Below are positions 6,145 to 13,208 of a stretch of 16,639 bases of DNA, one piece after another. Below the pieces are notes generated by a model, which worked only from the letters and a program-made list of their open reading frames with translations, was not told the origin of the DNA and made no database searches. The position numbers were made by a program, and so were the translations under genes. The stretch lies in the NCBI GenBank assembly GCA_027001815.1, contig JALTLT010000208.1, positions 1 through 16,639 on the forward strand, written 5' to 3'. This DNA is from Gammaproteobacteria bacterium. GTDB taxonomy: Bacteria > Pseudomonadota > Gammaproteobacteria > JALTLT01. The first letter of the stretch is position 1. Each line of letters starts with the position of its first letter.

Positions 6145-7285
6145 GCATGACGACAAGACCGAAGAACCGACGGCGAAAAAGCTCTCCGATGCCAAGGAGG
6201 AGGGGCAGGTTCCCCGATCCCGGGAGCTCAACTCCACCGTCATCCTGATGACGGGTGCGGTCGCCGTGCTCGCCTTCTCCGGCAGGCTGGGCAACGGCAT
6301 GGAGCGGCTGATGCGCGATGGACTGACCCTCGACCGCCGTGACATCTTCCAGACCGACTCCCTGTTACGCAACCTGGGGGATCTCATGGGGCTGGGGCTG
6401 GAGATGCTGATGCCCTTCATCTTCCTGGCCCTCGCCGCGGTCTTCATTCCGCCCATGGCCATCGGCGGTTTCACCTTCTCCCGCAAGGCCCTGCAGCCCA
6501 AGTTCTCCCGCCTCGATCCCGTCAAGGGGATGAAGAGGTTCGTCTCCATCAACGGCCTCGTCGAGCTGGGCAAGAGCATCCTCAAGGTGGCGATCATCGC
6601 CGGTGTCGCCTGGTGGCTGATCGCGGGAGATTTCGGCAGGCTCATGAACCTGGGCAATCTGCCGGTGGAGAGCGCCATCGCCGAGACGTTCCGCCTGGTG
6701 GGCTGGTCGTTCCTGATCATGTGTGCCGCGACCATGGTGGTGGCAGCGGTGGATGCCCCGTACCAGCTCTGGAATCACCGCAAGCAGTTGCGCATGAGCC
6801 GGCAGGAGGTGAAGGACGAACACAAGAACATGGAGGGGGATCCGGAGGTGAAGGGGCGGATCCGGCGCATGCAGCAGGAGCTGGCCATGCAGCGGATGAT
6901 GGAGAAGATCCCCGAGGCCGACGTGGTGGTCACCAACCCGACCCATTTCGCGGTCGCCCTCAAGTACGACGGCGATCGGAGCAACGCCCCGCGGGTGGTG
7001 GCCAAGGGGGTCGATCTGGTGGCGGCACGCATCCGCGACCTGGCCCGAGAGCACAACGTGCCCATCTTCGAGGCGCCGCCCCTGGCGCGTGCCATCTATC
7101 ACTCCACGGAGCTGGAGCAGGAGATTCCGGAGGCCCTCTATCTGGCCGTCGCCCAGGTGCTCGCCTACGTCTACCAGTTGCGTACCGCCACCCACATGGG
7201 GGGTGATCCTCCCCCTCCACCCCGCGACATCCCGGTCCCCGACGACTTTCTCCATCCGCCGCGGGGAACCCCTCCGGCACACTGA
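6137..7285 (+). CDS. flhB: Flagellar export switch protein FlhB
   Basis: 382 residues. FlhB switches export from rod/hook to filament substrates by cleaving itself. The start MAEHDDKTEEPTAKKL is the family N-terminus. Four membrane segments lie within about 30-215, followed by the cytoplasmic linker WNHRKQLRMSRQEVKDEHK and the autocleavage motif NPTH (N267-P268-T269-H270), intact. The C-terminal domain (FlhB-CC) continues to about residue 353, then a Pro-rich tail (PPPPPRDIPVPDD) ends the protein. It overlaps fliR at the start and is the last gene of the operon; I see no clear terminator after it. Confidence 0.97.
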   Translation: MAEHDDKTEEPTAKKLSDAKEEGQVPRSRELNSTVILMTGAVAVLAFSGRLGNGMERLMRDGLTLDRRDIFQTDSLLRNLGDLMGLGLEMLMPFIFLALAAVFIPPMAIGGFTFSRKALQPKFSRLDPVKGMKRFVSINGLVELGKSILKVAIIAGVAWWLIAGDFGRLMNLGNLPVESAIAETFRLVGWSFLIMCAATMVVAAVDAPYQLWNHRKQLRMSRQEVKDEHKNMEGDPEVKGRIRRMQQELAMQRMMEKIPEADVVVTNPTHFAVALKYDGDRSNAPRVVAKGVDLVAARIRDLAREHNVPIFEAPPLARAIYHSTELEQEIPEALYLAVAQVLAYVYQLRTATHMGGDPPPPPRDIPVPDDFLHPPRGTPPAH

Positions 7286-7444
7286 CCGGTCTGAGCCCTT
7301 ACACCTCTCTCCCTGGCGACCTGTCATTTCTGTCAGCGCACCCGCCCGGATATCTGTCATATATGGCGCAAGTCGGGTTGCCGAGTCATTGCGGAATCTC
7401 GAAAAAACAAATAAAAACAATTGGATGCGATTTGATCTTGCAGT
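7286..7444 (+). promoter_or_regulatory. Intergenic region with CTGTCA direct repeats upstream of a sigma-54 promoter
   Basis: Three CTGTCA direct repeats lie at 7321-7326, 7330-7335 and 7354-7359, about 90-125 bases upstream of the -24 element at 7446. They are followed by an AT-rich run (about 7397-7422, poly-A rich) that could bend DNA. This layout suits binding sites for an enhancer-binding protein. A GACCGGTC palindrome just after the flhB stop has no T-tract, so it is not called as a terminator. Confidence 0.4.
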
Positions 7445-7460
7445 TGGCACGGCGGTTGCT
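7445..7460 (+). promoter_or_regulatory. Sigma-54 (-24/-12) promoter of the small secreted-protein gene
   Basis: TGGCACG-N4-TTGCT is a full consensus match, with GG at 7446-7447 and GC at 7458-7459 and exactly 10 bp between. Its core differs from the fliL promoter core only in the four spacer bases. The expected transcription start near 7470 leaves a leader of about 31 bases before ATG 7502. Confidence 0.92.
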
Positions 7461-7501
7461 TCGTAATGGACAGACCTATCCAATATGCGGAGAAGATCCA
7501 G

Positions 7502-7699
7502 ATGAAAAAGTTCCCTGCCGTTTCCCTGGCAATGCTGATTTCCCTGCTGCTGATGGCTCCCGCGGGTGCCGCCATTCAGCCGGACGACGGTTCGTGGACC
7601 TGGCTCGATGGCAGTGAGAGTGGCGCCACACAGCAACAGGCGACGGTGGACCAGGAGGAGGAGACACAAGACGACGACGAGAGTGACATCGGCTGGTAA
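7502..7699 (+). CDS. Small acidic secreted or periplasmic protein, unknown function
   Basis: 65 residues; I do not recognise a family. The start is ATG 7502 (MKKFPAVSLAML), with GGAGAAG (7489-7495) 6 bases upstream; the longer in-frame ATG at 7466 falls before the expected transcription start. Residues 1-23 form a textbook signal peptide: KK, a hydrophobic core (about 5-19), and AGA as likely cleavage site after Ala23. The mature part (about 42 residues) has 13 Asp/Glu, no Lys or Arg, no Cys, and Trp at 32, 34 and the very C-terminus (65). It has its own sigma-54 promoter and its own terminator, between flhB and flhA, so it is probably expressed with the flagellar genes and acts outside the cytoplasm. 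Function is open. Confidence 0.75.
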   Translation: MKKFPAVSLAMLISLLLMAPAGAAIQPDDGSWTWLDGSESGATQQQATVDQEEETQDDDESDIGW

Positions 7700-7750
7700 G
7701 GGCCCTCCCCCTTGACCGGTTGACTCTGAAAGACTCCTCCTTCTGTTGAT

Positions 7751-7794
7751 GGCCGTGGTGTCCCGCCCCCAACGCACCACGGCCCTCTTTTTCT
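7751..7794 (+). terminator. Rho-independent terminator after the small secreted-protein gene
   Basis: GGCCGTGGTG (7751-7760) and CACCACGGCC (7775-7784) form a perfect 10-bp GC-rich stem with a 14-base loop. It is followed by CTCTTTTTCT. It lies 52 bases after the stop of the small gene and closes that unit before the repeat and the flhA promoter. Confidence 0.88.
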
Positions 7795-7841
7795 CCCTCC
7801 CCCCTTGCCCGCCTGCCCGGCGCTGCCTCCATCGCTCCAAC

Positions 7842-8032
7842 GGCTGTTGAAAAAACACCGTTTTTCGGCAGCCTGTGCTGCGGTGCATGGATGTACCGCC
7901 GTTTTCAATGAGGCCAGCAGCCTGTCAAAGTCCGACCGGCTGCTGGCCTCATTGAAAACGTGAGGAAGCCGGAAATCGCATTTTCGGCTTCCGGCGTTGA
8001 AAAAGGCCAGGACGGCCTTTTTCAACATCCTG
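7842..8032 (+). repeat. Dispersed repeat copy C (191 bp)
   Basis: This copy is in the same orientation as copies A and B. The terminal inverted repeats are GGCTGTTGAAAAA (7842-7854) and TTTTTCAACATCC (8018-8030). Inside are stem-loop 7842-7873; hairpin 7880-7899 with a TGGA loop and one G-T pair; a perfect 22-bp stem, 7901-7922 with 7938-7959, around a 15-base loop; a GAAGCCG/CGGCTTC stem at about 7964-7990; and a perfect 13-bp hairpin 7996-8026. It lies between the terminator of the small gene and the flhA promoter and has no coding potential. Confidence 0.9.
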
Positions 8033-8070
8033 TTGGCGCCGGAACCTCCCTGTATATCTCCCACTCCTGC

Positions 8071-8086
8071 GGGAACGGATATTGCA
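8071..8086 (+). promoter_or_regulatory. Probable sigma-54 (-24/-12) promoter of flhA
   Basis: The sequence GGGAACG-N4-TTGCA has the invariant GG (8072-8073) and GC (8084-8085) exactly 10 bp apart. It differs from consensus at the base before GG and the base after it, so it is weaker than the two promoters upstream. The expected start is near 8097. Two TGACG direct repeats at 8110-8114 and 8121-8125, 11 bp apart, lie in the leader. FleQ sites downstream of sigma-54 promoters are known in Pseudomonas aeruginosa, but I cannot show these are such sites. Confidence 0.7.
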
Positions 8087-8148
8087 CCCTCCCTGTTGCC
8101 AACCCGTTGTGACGACATATTGACGCATCCCGGCCGGGCCGGGGAAAG

Positions 8149-10278
8149 GTGCCGACCCCGATCATGGAACTCGCAGCCATCCTCAACAACGCCCAGCAGA
8201 CCGCCCGTCGCGGCCTCGGCGTGCCCCTGATGCTGATGGTGCTGCTGGCGATGATGGTGTTGCCGCTGCCGCCGTTTCTGCTCGACACCTTCTTCAGTTT
8301 CAACATCGCCCTCGCCCTGGTGGTGGTGCTGGTCTCGGTCTACACCCAGCGTCCCCTCGACTTCGCCGTCTTCCCCTCGATCCTGCTCATCACCACCCTG
8401 TTGCGGCTCGCCCTCAACGTCGCCTCCACCCGCGTGGTGCTGCTGGAGGGGCATACCGGCCCCGACGCCGCCGGCAAGGTGATCCAGGCGTTTGGCGAGT
8501 TCGTGGTGGGTGGCAACTACGCGGTGGGTCTGGTGGTCTTCATCATCCTGGTGGTGATCAACTTTGTGGTGGTCACCAAGGGTGCGGGCCGGGTGGCCGA
8601 GGTCTCCGCCCGTTTCACCCTGGATGCCATGCCCGGCAAGCAGATGGCCATCGATGCCGATCTCAACGCCGGTCTCATCGATCAGGACCAGGCGCGCGAG
8701 CGACGCGAGGAGATCCGCCGCGAGGCGGACTTCTACGGATCCATGGACGGTGCCAGCAAGTTCGTGCGCGGTGATGCCGTGGCCGGCATCCTGATCCTCT
8801 TCATCAACATCATCGGCGGTCTGACGGTAGGCATGGCGCAGCACGATCTCTCCCTCTCCGAGGCGCTGCGCAACTACACCCTGCTGACCATCGGCGACGG
8901 ACTGGTGGCGCAGATTCCGTCCCTGCTCATCTCGACCGCCGCGGCGATCATCGTCACCCGCGTCTCCGCGCGTCAGGACATGGGCGAGCAGATCGTCGGT
9001 CAGCTCTTCCACAACCAGCGCGCACTGGCGGTGACGGCGGGGGTCCTCGGCATCATGGGGGTGATCCCCGGCATGCCCAACTTCGCCTTTCTCTCCCTGG
9101 CCTCCCTGTGTGCCGGCGGGGCGTGGTGGTTGTGGCGACGCTCGCGGCAGGAGCTGCTCGAAGAGGAGACGAAGAAACAGGAGGTGCCGGAAGAGGCGCC
9201 CCCGGAGATGCGGGAACTCACCTGGGAGGAGGTGAACAGCGTCGACATCATCGGGCTCGAGGTGGGCTACCGCCTGATCCCCCTGGTGGACCGCAACCAG
9301 GGGGGCGAGCTGATGGCCCGCATCAAGGGCGTACGCAAGAAGCTCTCCCAGGAACTCGGCTTCCTCGTTCAGCCGGTCCACATCCGCGACAACCTGGACC
9401 TCGATCCCAACGCCTACCGCATCTCCCTCATGGGAGTACCGGTCGGCGAGGCGGAGATCTACCCGGATCGCGACCTGGCGATCAACCCGGGGCAGGTGTT
9501 CGGCACCGTCCACGGCATCACCACCACCGACCCTGCCTTCGGCCTGGAGGCGGTCTGGATCGAGCCCTCGGAGCGGGATCAGGCCCAGACCTACGGCTAC
9601 ACGGTGGTCGACCCGACCACTGTCATCGCCACCCACCTCAGCCAGATCCTCAAGAATCACGCCCACGAACTGCTGGGTCACGAGGAGGTGCAGAAGCTGC
9701 TCGATGTCCTCTCCCGCTCGGCGCCCAAGCTGGTGGAGGATCTGGTACCGAAGATGCTGTCGGTGGGTACGGTGCTGAAGGTGCTGCAGAACCTGCTGGA
9801 AGAGGGGGTGCCGATCCGCGACATGCGCACCATTGCCGAAACCCTGGCGGAGCACGCCCCGCGCAGTCAAGACCCCGGCACCCTGACGGCGGCGGTCCGG
9901 GTTGCCCTCGGCCGGATGATTGTCCAGAACATCAATGGCCTGGAGCCGGAGTTGCCGGTGAGCGTCCTGGATCCGTCACTGGAACAGATATTGCAAAACT
10001 CCATGCAGACCGGAGGCGAAGGGGTCGGTCTCGAACCGGGCCTCGCCGAACAGATGCATCAATCCCTGGCGCAGATGGTGCACCGTCAGGAGGCGGCGGG
10101 CCAGCCGGCGGTGCTGCTGACCCCTCCGGCATTGCGTCCCTGGCTGTCGAGACTGGTACGCCACTCTCTGCCGGGTCTGCATGTCCTGGCCTACAACGAA
10201 GTGCCGGACGACAAGCGAATCAAGGTGGTGGGAACGGTGGGCCAGTTGGCGGCACCGGATAACGGAGGAGCGGCCTGA
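8149..10278 (+). CDS. flhA: Flagellar export gate protein FlhA
   Basis: 709 residues from GTG 8149; an ATG at 8164 (MELAAIL, 704 residues) is an equally fair start, as the ribosome-binding site (GGGGAAAGG, 8141-8149) is too close to the first and far from the second. FlhA forms the nonameric ring that receives substrates and couples proton flow to export. The N-terminal half has about eight membrane segments with GVPLMLMVLLAMMVLPLPPF (24-43). The cytoplasmic FHIPEP loop carries RFTLDAMPGKQMAIDADL (155-172) and FYGSMDGASKFVRGDA (195-210). The C-terminal cytoplasmic domain, from about 340, is full length. A long cytoplasmic tail ending APDNGGAA follows. It is the first gene of the flhA-flhF-fleN-fliA unit. 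Confidence 0.96.
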   Translation: MPTPIMELAAILNNAQQTARRGLGVPLMLMVLLAMMVLPLPPFLLDTFFSFNIALALVVVLVSVYTQRPLDFAVFPSILLITTLLRLALNVASTRVVLLEGHTGPDAAGKVIQAFGEFVVGGNYAVGLVVFIILVVINFVVVTKGAGRVAEVSARFTLDAMPGKQMAIDADLNAGLIDQDQARERREEIRREADFYGSMDGASKFVRGDAVAGILILFINIIGGLTVGMAQHDLSLSEALRNYTLLTIGDGLVAQIPSLLISTAAAIIVTRVSARQDMGEQIVGQLFHNQRALAVTAGVLGIMGVIPGMPNFAFLSLASLCAGGAWWLWRRSRQELLEEETKKQEVPEEAPPEMRELTWEEVNSVDIIGLEVGYRLIPLVDRNQGGELMARIKGVRKKLSQELGFLVQPVHIRDNLDLDPNAYRISLMGVPVGEAEIYPDRDLAINPGQVFGTVHGITTTDPAFGLEAVWIEPSERDQAQTYGYTVVDPTTVIATHLSQILKNHAHELLGHEEVQKLLDVLSRSAPKLVEDLVPKMLSVGTVLKVLQNLLEEGVPIRDMRTIAETLAEHAPRSQDPGTLTAAVRVALGRMIVQNINGLEPELPVSVLDPSLEQILQNSMQTGGEGVGLEPGLAEQMHQSLAQMVHRQEAAGQPAVLLTPPALRPWLSRLVRHSLPGLHVLAYNEVPDDKRIKVVGTVGQLAAPDNGGAA

Positions 10279-10311
10279 TCGGGCCCCCGTCCCGAAAGAG
10301 GTGGAAGAGCG

Positions 10312-11523
10312 ATGAAAGTCAAGCGGCTGTTCGGCACCGACATGCGCCAGGCGATCCGCCGGGTCCGGGAAGAGCTGGGACCCGAGGCAGTGATCCTCTC
10401 CAACCGCCGGGTCAACGGCGGGGTGGAGATCCTCGCTGCCCTGGAGTTCGATGCGGCCATGCTGGAACAGGCGGAGGAGCCGTCTCCCGAGGCGCCCCCC
10501 GCCGCGGCCGCTCCCGCCGATCCCGGAGTGCGGCCCGAGCTGTGGTCCCGGGAGGCACCTTCGGTGGGAGAGGAGAGCGAGAACGAGAAGCTGCTGGCAG
10601 AGATGCGGAGGGAGATCGGCTATCTGCGCGGTGTGCTGGAGACGGAGCTCTCCACCCTGGCGCGGCGGGAGATGGAGCGGCGCAATCCCGAGAGACTGGA
10701 GGTGCTGCGCCGGTTTCGGGAACTGGGTGTGGAGGAGCGGCTGGCCCGGCGTCTCGCCGATCAGGTGGAGGAGCAGAGCGACGCGGAGCACGCCTGGTGG
10801 CAGGCCCTCGGGCTGCTCGCCCGCGCGCTCCCCATCGCCGAGGACGACATCCTCGGACGTGGCGGCTGCGTCGCGCTGGTCGGTCCCACCGGCGTAGGCA
10901 AGACCACCACCATCGCCAAGCTGGCGGCGCGCTATATCCTCCGTCACGGCCGTCGCCACGTGGCTCTCGTCTCCACCGACGGTTACCGGGTCGCGGCCCA
11001 CGATCAGCTCCAGACCTACGGCACCCTTCTCGGGGTGCCGGTCTACGTGGCGGAGGGAGGCGAACAGTTGCGCAACGTGCTCGAGGATCTGGAGGAGCGC
11101 CACTTGGTGCTGGTCGATACCGCCGGCATGGGGCAGCGTGACCGTCGCCTGGAAGAGCAGTTCCGGCTGCTTCGGCAGGGCTCCCCCCGCCTGCGCAGCT
11201 ACCTGGTGATGTCGGCCAACACCGACGGTTCGACCCTGGCGGAGATCGCCGCCACCTTTCGTCGGGCACGGGTCGACGGCGCCATCCTGACCAAGATCGA
11301 TGAGGCCGTCTCTCTGGGCGGTGCACTTTCGGCGCTCGTCGGTTCCGGGCTGCCGCTCGCCTATCTCTCCGACGGGCAGCGGGTCCCGGAGGATCTCCAT
11401 CCACCGCGGGCGCACACCCTGGTCAGCCGGGCCGTGGCGCTGGCGCGGCAGACTGCAGAAGAGGGTGGCGCCGCCGGCGCCGCTGCCATGAACACGGGTA
11501 GTAACGCACATGCTCATGTCTGA
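10312..11523 (+). CDS. flhF: Flagellar placement GTPase FlhF
   Basis: 403 residues. FlhF is an SRP-type GTPase that places the new flagellum at the cell pole. The N-terminal B domain has MKVKRLFGTDMRQAIRRVREELGPEAVILSNR, then a Pro/Ala-rich linker (about 55-85), an NG-domain helical bundle, the P-loop GPTGVGKTT (191-199), STDGYRVAAHDQLQTYG (221-237), DTAG (269-272) and TKID (327-330). All GTPase motifs are intact. The start ATG 10312 has GAGGTGGAAGAG upstream. It lies 33 bases after flhA with no good terminator between, and its stop overlaps fleN. Confidence 0.96.
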   Translation: MKVKRLFGTDMRQAIRRVREELGPEAVILSNRRVNGGVEILAALEFDAAMLEQAEEPSPEAPPAAAAPADPGVRPELWSREAPSVGEESENEKLLAEMRREIGYLRGVLETELSTLARREMERRNPERLEVLRRFRELGVEERLARRLADQVEEQSDAEHAWWQALGLLARALPIAEDDILGRGGCVALVGPTGVGKTTTIAKLAARYILRHGRRHVALVSTDGYRVAAHDQLQTYGTLLGVPVYVAEGGEQLRNVLEDLEERHLVLVDTAGMGQRDRRLEEQFRLLRQGSPRLRSYLVMSANTDGSTLAEIAATFRRARVDGAILTKIDEAVSLGGALSALVGSGLPLAYLSDGQRVPEDLHPPRAHTLVSRAVALARQTAEEGGAAGAAAMNTGSNAHAHV

Positions 11524-12397
11524 AGCCTCCTACCATCAGGCCGCCGGCCTCAACAGCTTCGCCTCTCCCAAGCCGGTCCAGGTGATCGCGATCACCAGCG
11601 GCAAGGGCGGGGTCGGCAAGACCAACGTCTCGGTCAACATGGCGCTGGCCATGGCGGGGCAGGGGAAGCGGGTGATGCTCCTCGATGCGGATCTCGGCCT
11701 GGCCAACGTCGACGTGATGCTCGGCCTGCGTCCCGCCTACAACCTCTCCCACGTCATCAATGGCGAGCGGACCCTCGAGGAGGTGATCGTCGAGGGTCCC
11801 GGGGGGATCCGGATCGTGCCGGCCGCCTCGGGGGTGAAGATGATGGCCACCCTCTCGCCGGCGGAACTGGCGGGGGTGGTTCGCGCCTTCAGCGAACTCA
11901 ACGACCAGATCGACGTGTTGCTGGTGGACACTGCCGCCGGAATCTCCAACGACGTCATCAGCTTTGCCCGCGCGGCCCAGGAGGTGGTGGTGGTGGTGTG
12001 CGACGAGCCCGCCTCCCTGACCGATGCCTACGCCCTCATCAAGGTGCTCAACCAGGAGTATCAGGTGGAGCGTTTCCACATCCTCTCCAACATGACCCGT
12101 ACGGCCCAGGAGGGACGGGAGATGTTCGCCAAGCTGGGACGGGTGGCGCTTCGCTATCTCGACGCAACCCTCACCTTCATGGGGTCGGTGCCGTGGGACG
12201 ATGCCCTGCGCAAGGCGGTGCGCCAGCAGCGGCCTGTGGTCGAGGCCTATCCCCGTTCGCGGGCCGCCATGGCATTCAAGAATCTGGCCAGCCATGCCGA
12301 TAAGTGGCCCAGACCGGCCGCGGCGGCGGGACACCTGGAATTCTTCGTCGAACGATTGATCAACGCCCGTCAGCGGGATCTGGAGCCGTTGCCATGA
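11510..12397 (+). CDS. fleN: Flagellar number regulator FleN/FlhG (MinD-like ATPase)
   Basis: 295 residues. FleN/FlhG is a MinD/ParA-type ATPase that limits flagellar number by restraining FleQ and acting with FlhF. The N-terminal HQAAGL (9-14) resembles the DQAxGL motif that stimulates the FlhF GTPase. The deviant Walker A SGKGGVGKT (30-38) has the signature lysine (K32), followed by DADLGLANVD (59-68) and the Walker B LLVDTAAGIS. LEFFVERLIN near the end could form the amphipathic membrane-targeting helix. Starts at 11510 (MLMSEA) or 11516 (MSEAS) both overlap flhF; the choice is uncertain by two residues. It overlaps fliA by 4 bases (ATGA). Confidence 0.95.
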   Translation: MLMSEASYHQAAGLNSFASPKPVQVIAITSGKGGVGKTNVSVNMALAMAGQGKRVMLLDADLGLANVDVMLGLRPAYNLSHVINGERTLEEVIVEGPGGIRIVPAASGVKMMATLSPAELAGVVRAFSELNDQIDVLLVDTAAGISNDVISFARAAQEVVVVVCDEPASLTDAYALIKVLNQEYQVERFHILSNMTRTAQEGREMFAKLGRVALRYLDATLTFMGSVPWDDALRKAVRQQRPVVEAYPRSRAAMAFKNLASHADKWPRPAAAAGHLEFFVERLINARQRDLEPLP

Positions 12398-13143
12398 ACG
12401 GATACGCCATGTACGCAACCACGCCACAACAGGAAGAGGGAAAGGACGATCTGGTCGAGCGCCACGTGGTGCTGGTCAAGCGGATCGCCTATCACCTGGT
12501 CTCCCGACTCCCCCCGAGTGTTCAGGTGGACGATCTGATTCAGTCCGGAATGATCGGACTGCTGGAGGCGGCCCGCAATTACAACCCCAACCAGGGGGCC
12601 AGCTTCGAGACCTATGCCGGCATCCGTATCCGTGGTGCCATGCTCGACGAGATCCGCCGCTCCGACTGGACGCCGCGATCGGTCCATCGCAAGGTGCGGA
12701 TGGTGGCGGAGGCGGTACGCGAGATCGAAAACGAGAAGGGGCGTGATGCCCGCGACAACGAGGTGGCGGAGGCGCTGGGACTCTCCCTCGAGGAGTATCA
12801 CCAGATCCTCAAGGATGCGGTGGGTTGCCGGGTCTTCAGTTTCGACGATCCCGGTGTGCTCGGCGAGGATCACGAGCAGTTGCTGCCCAGCGGGGACGAT
12901 GGCCCCCTGGATCTGTTGCAGACGGAAGATTTCAAGCGCTCGCTGGCGGAGGCGATCGCCAGTCTGCCCGAGCGGGAGAGACTGGTGATGTCGCTCTACT
13001 ACGACGACGAACTCAACCTGCGGGAGATCGGCGAGATCCTCGGCGTCAGTGAATCGCGGGTGTGTCAGATTCACGGCCAGGCCCTGGTACGGCTCCGGGC
13101 GCGCATCACCGACCGTTTCGGGGGCAGTGGTTTTCGGGAATGA
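12394..13143 (+). CDS. fliA: RNA polymerase sigma-28 factor FliA
   Basis: 249 residues. FliA directs transcription of late flagellar genes (flagellin, chemotaxis) and is held by FlgM until the hook is complete. Region 2 has VDDLIQSGMIGLLEAARNY and FETYAGIRIRGAMLDEIRRSDW (about 45-93), the sigma-28 signature. Region 3 has ARDNEVAEALGLS. Region 4 has LPERERLVMSLYY, LNLREIGEILGVSESRVCQIH (helix-turn-helix). The start at ATG 12394 (MNGYAMYATTPQQ) is chosen over an upstream in-frame ATG at 12304 because it overlaps the fleN stop, has GGAG 8-9 bases upstream, and gives the family length. Confidence 0.96.
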   Translation: MNGYAMYATTPQQEEGKDDLVERHVVLVKRIAYHLVSRLPPSVQVDDLIQSGMIGLLEAARNYNPNQGASFETYAGIRIRGAMLDEIRRSDWTPRSVHRKVRMVAEAVREIENEKGRDARDNEVAEALGLSLEEYHQILKDAVGCRVFSFDDPGVLGEDHEQLLPSGDDGPLDLLQTEDFKRSLAEAIASLPERERLVMSLYYDDELNLREIGEILGVSESRVCQIHGQALVRLRARITDRFGGSGFRE

Positions 13144-13197
13144 GTGCAGACGGAAGTGAGAAGACGAACTGAGGGCAACGGCGAGGTCCGATTCGTT

Positions 13198-13204
13198 AGG
13201 AGGT
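13198..13204 (+). promoter_or_regulatory. Strong ribosome-binding site deciding a TTG start for cheY
   Basis: AGGAGGT, a full Shine-Dalgarno match, lies 4 bases before TTG 13209 and 16 bases before the first ATG (13221). The spacing favours the TTG. Confidence 0.8.
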
Positions 13205-13208
13205 CAAG

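Noticed and set aside
7284..7296. GACCGGTC palindrome after flhB as a terminator
   Set aside because: The stem is only 4 bp per arm and there is no following T-tract.
7466..7501. Upstream ATG at 7466 as the start of the small secreted protein
   Set aside because: It lies before the transcription start expected from the sigma-54 site and would bury the signal peptide behind 12 polar residues; ATG 7502 has a proper ribosome-binding site.
446..8032. Target-site duplications flanking the repeat copies
   Set aside because: Flanks compared at all three copies (ctgg/ctat, ctga/ccaa, caac/ttgg) show no convincing duplication.
446..8032. CRISPR array
   Set aside because: Three far-apart copies with inner hairpins and no short regular spacers; no cas genes.
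7576..9870. Very long minus-strand open frame (764 codons) opposite the small gene, repeat C and flhA
   Set aside because: It lies antisense to flhA, crosses a repeat and a terminator, and its His/Gln/Asp-rich composition is what GC-rich antisense frames give. No domain is visible.
10279..10311. TCGGG/CCCGA stem between flhA and flhF as a terminator
   Set aside because: Five-bp stem without a T-tract; the 33-base gap mainly holds the flhF ribosome-binding site.
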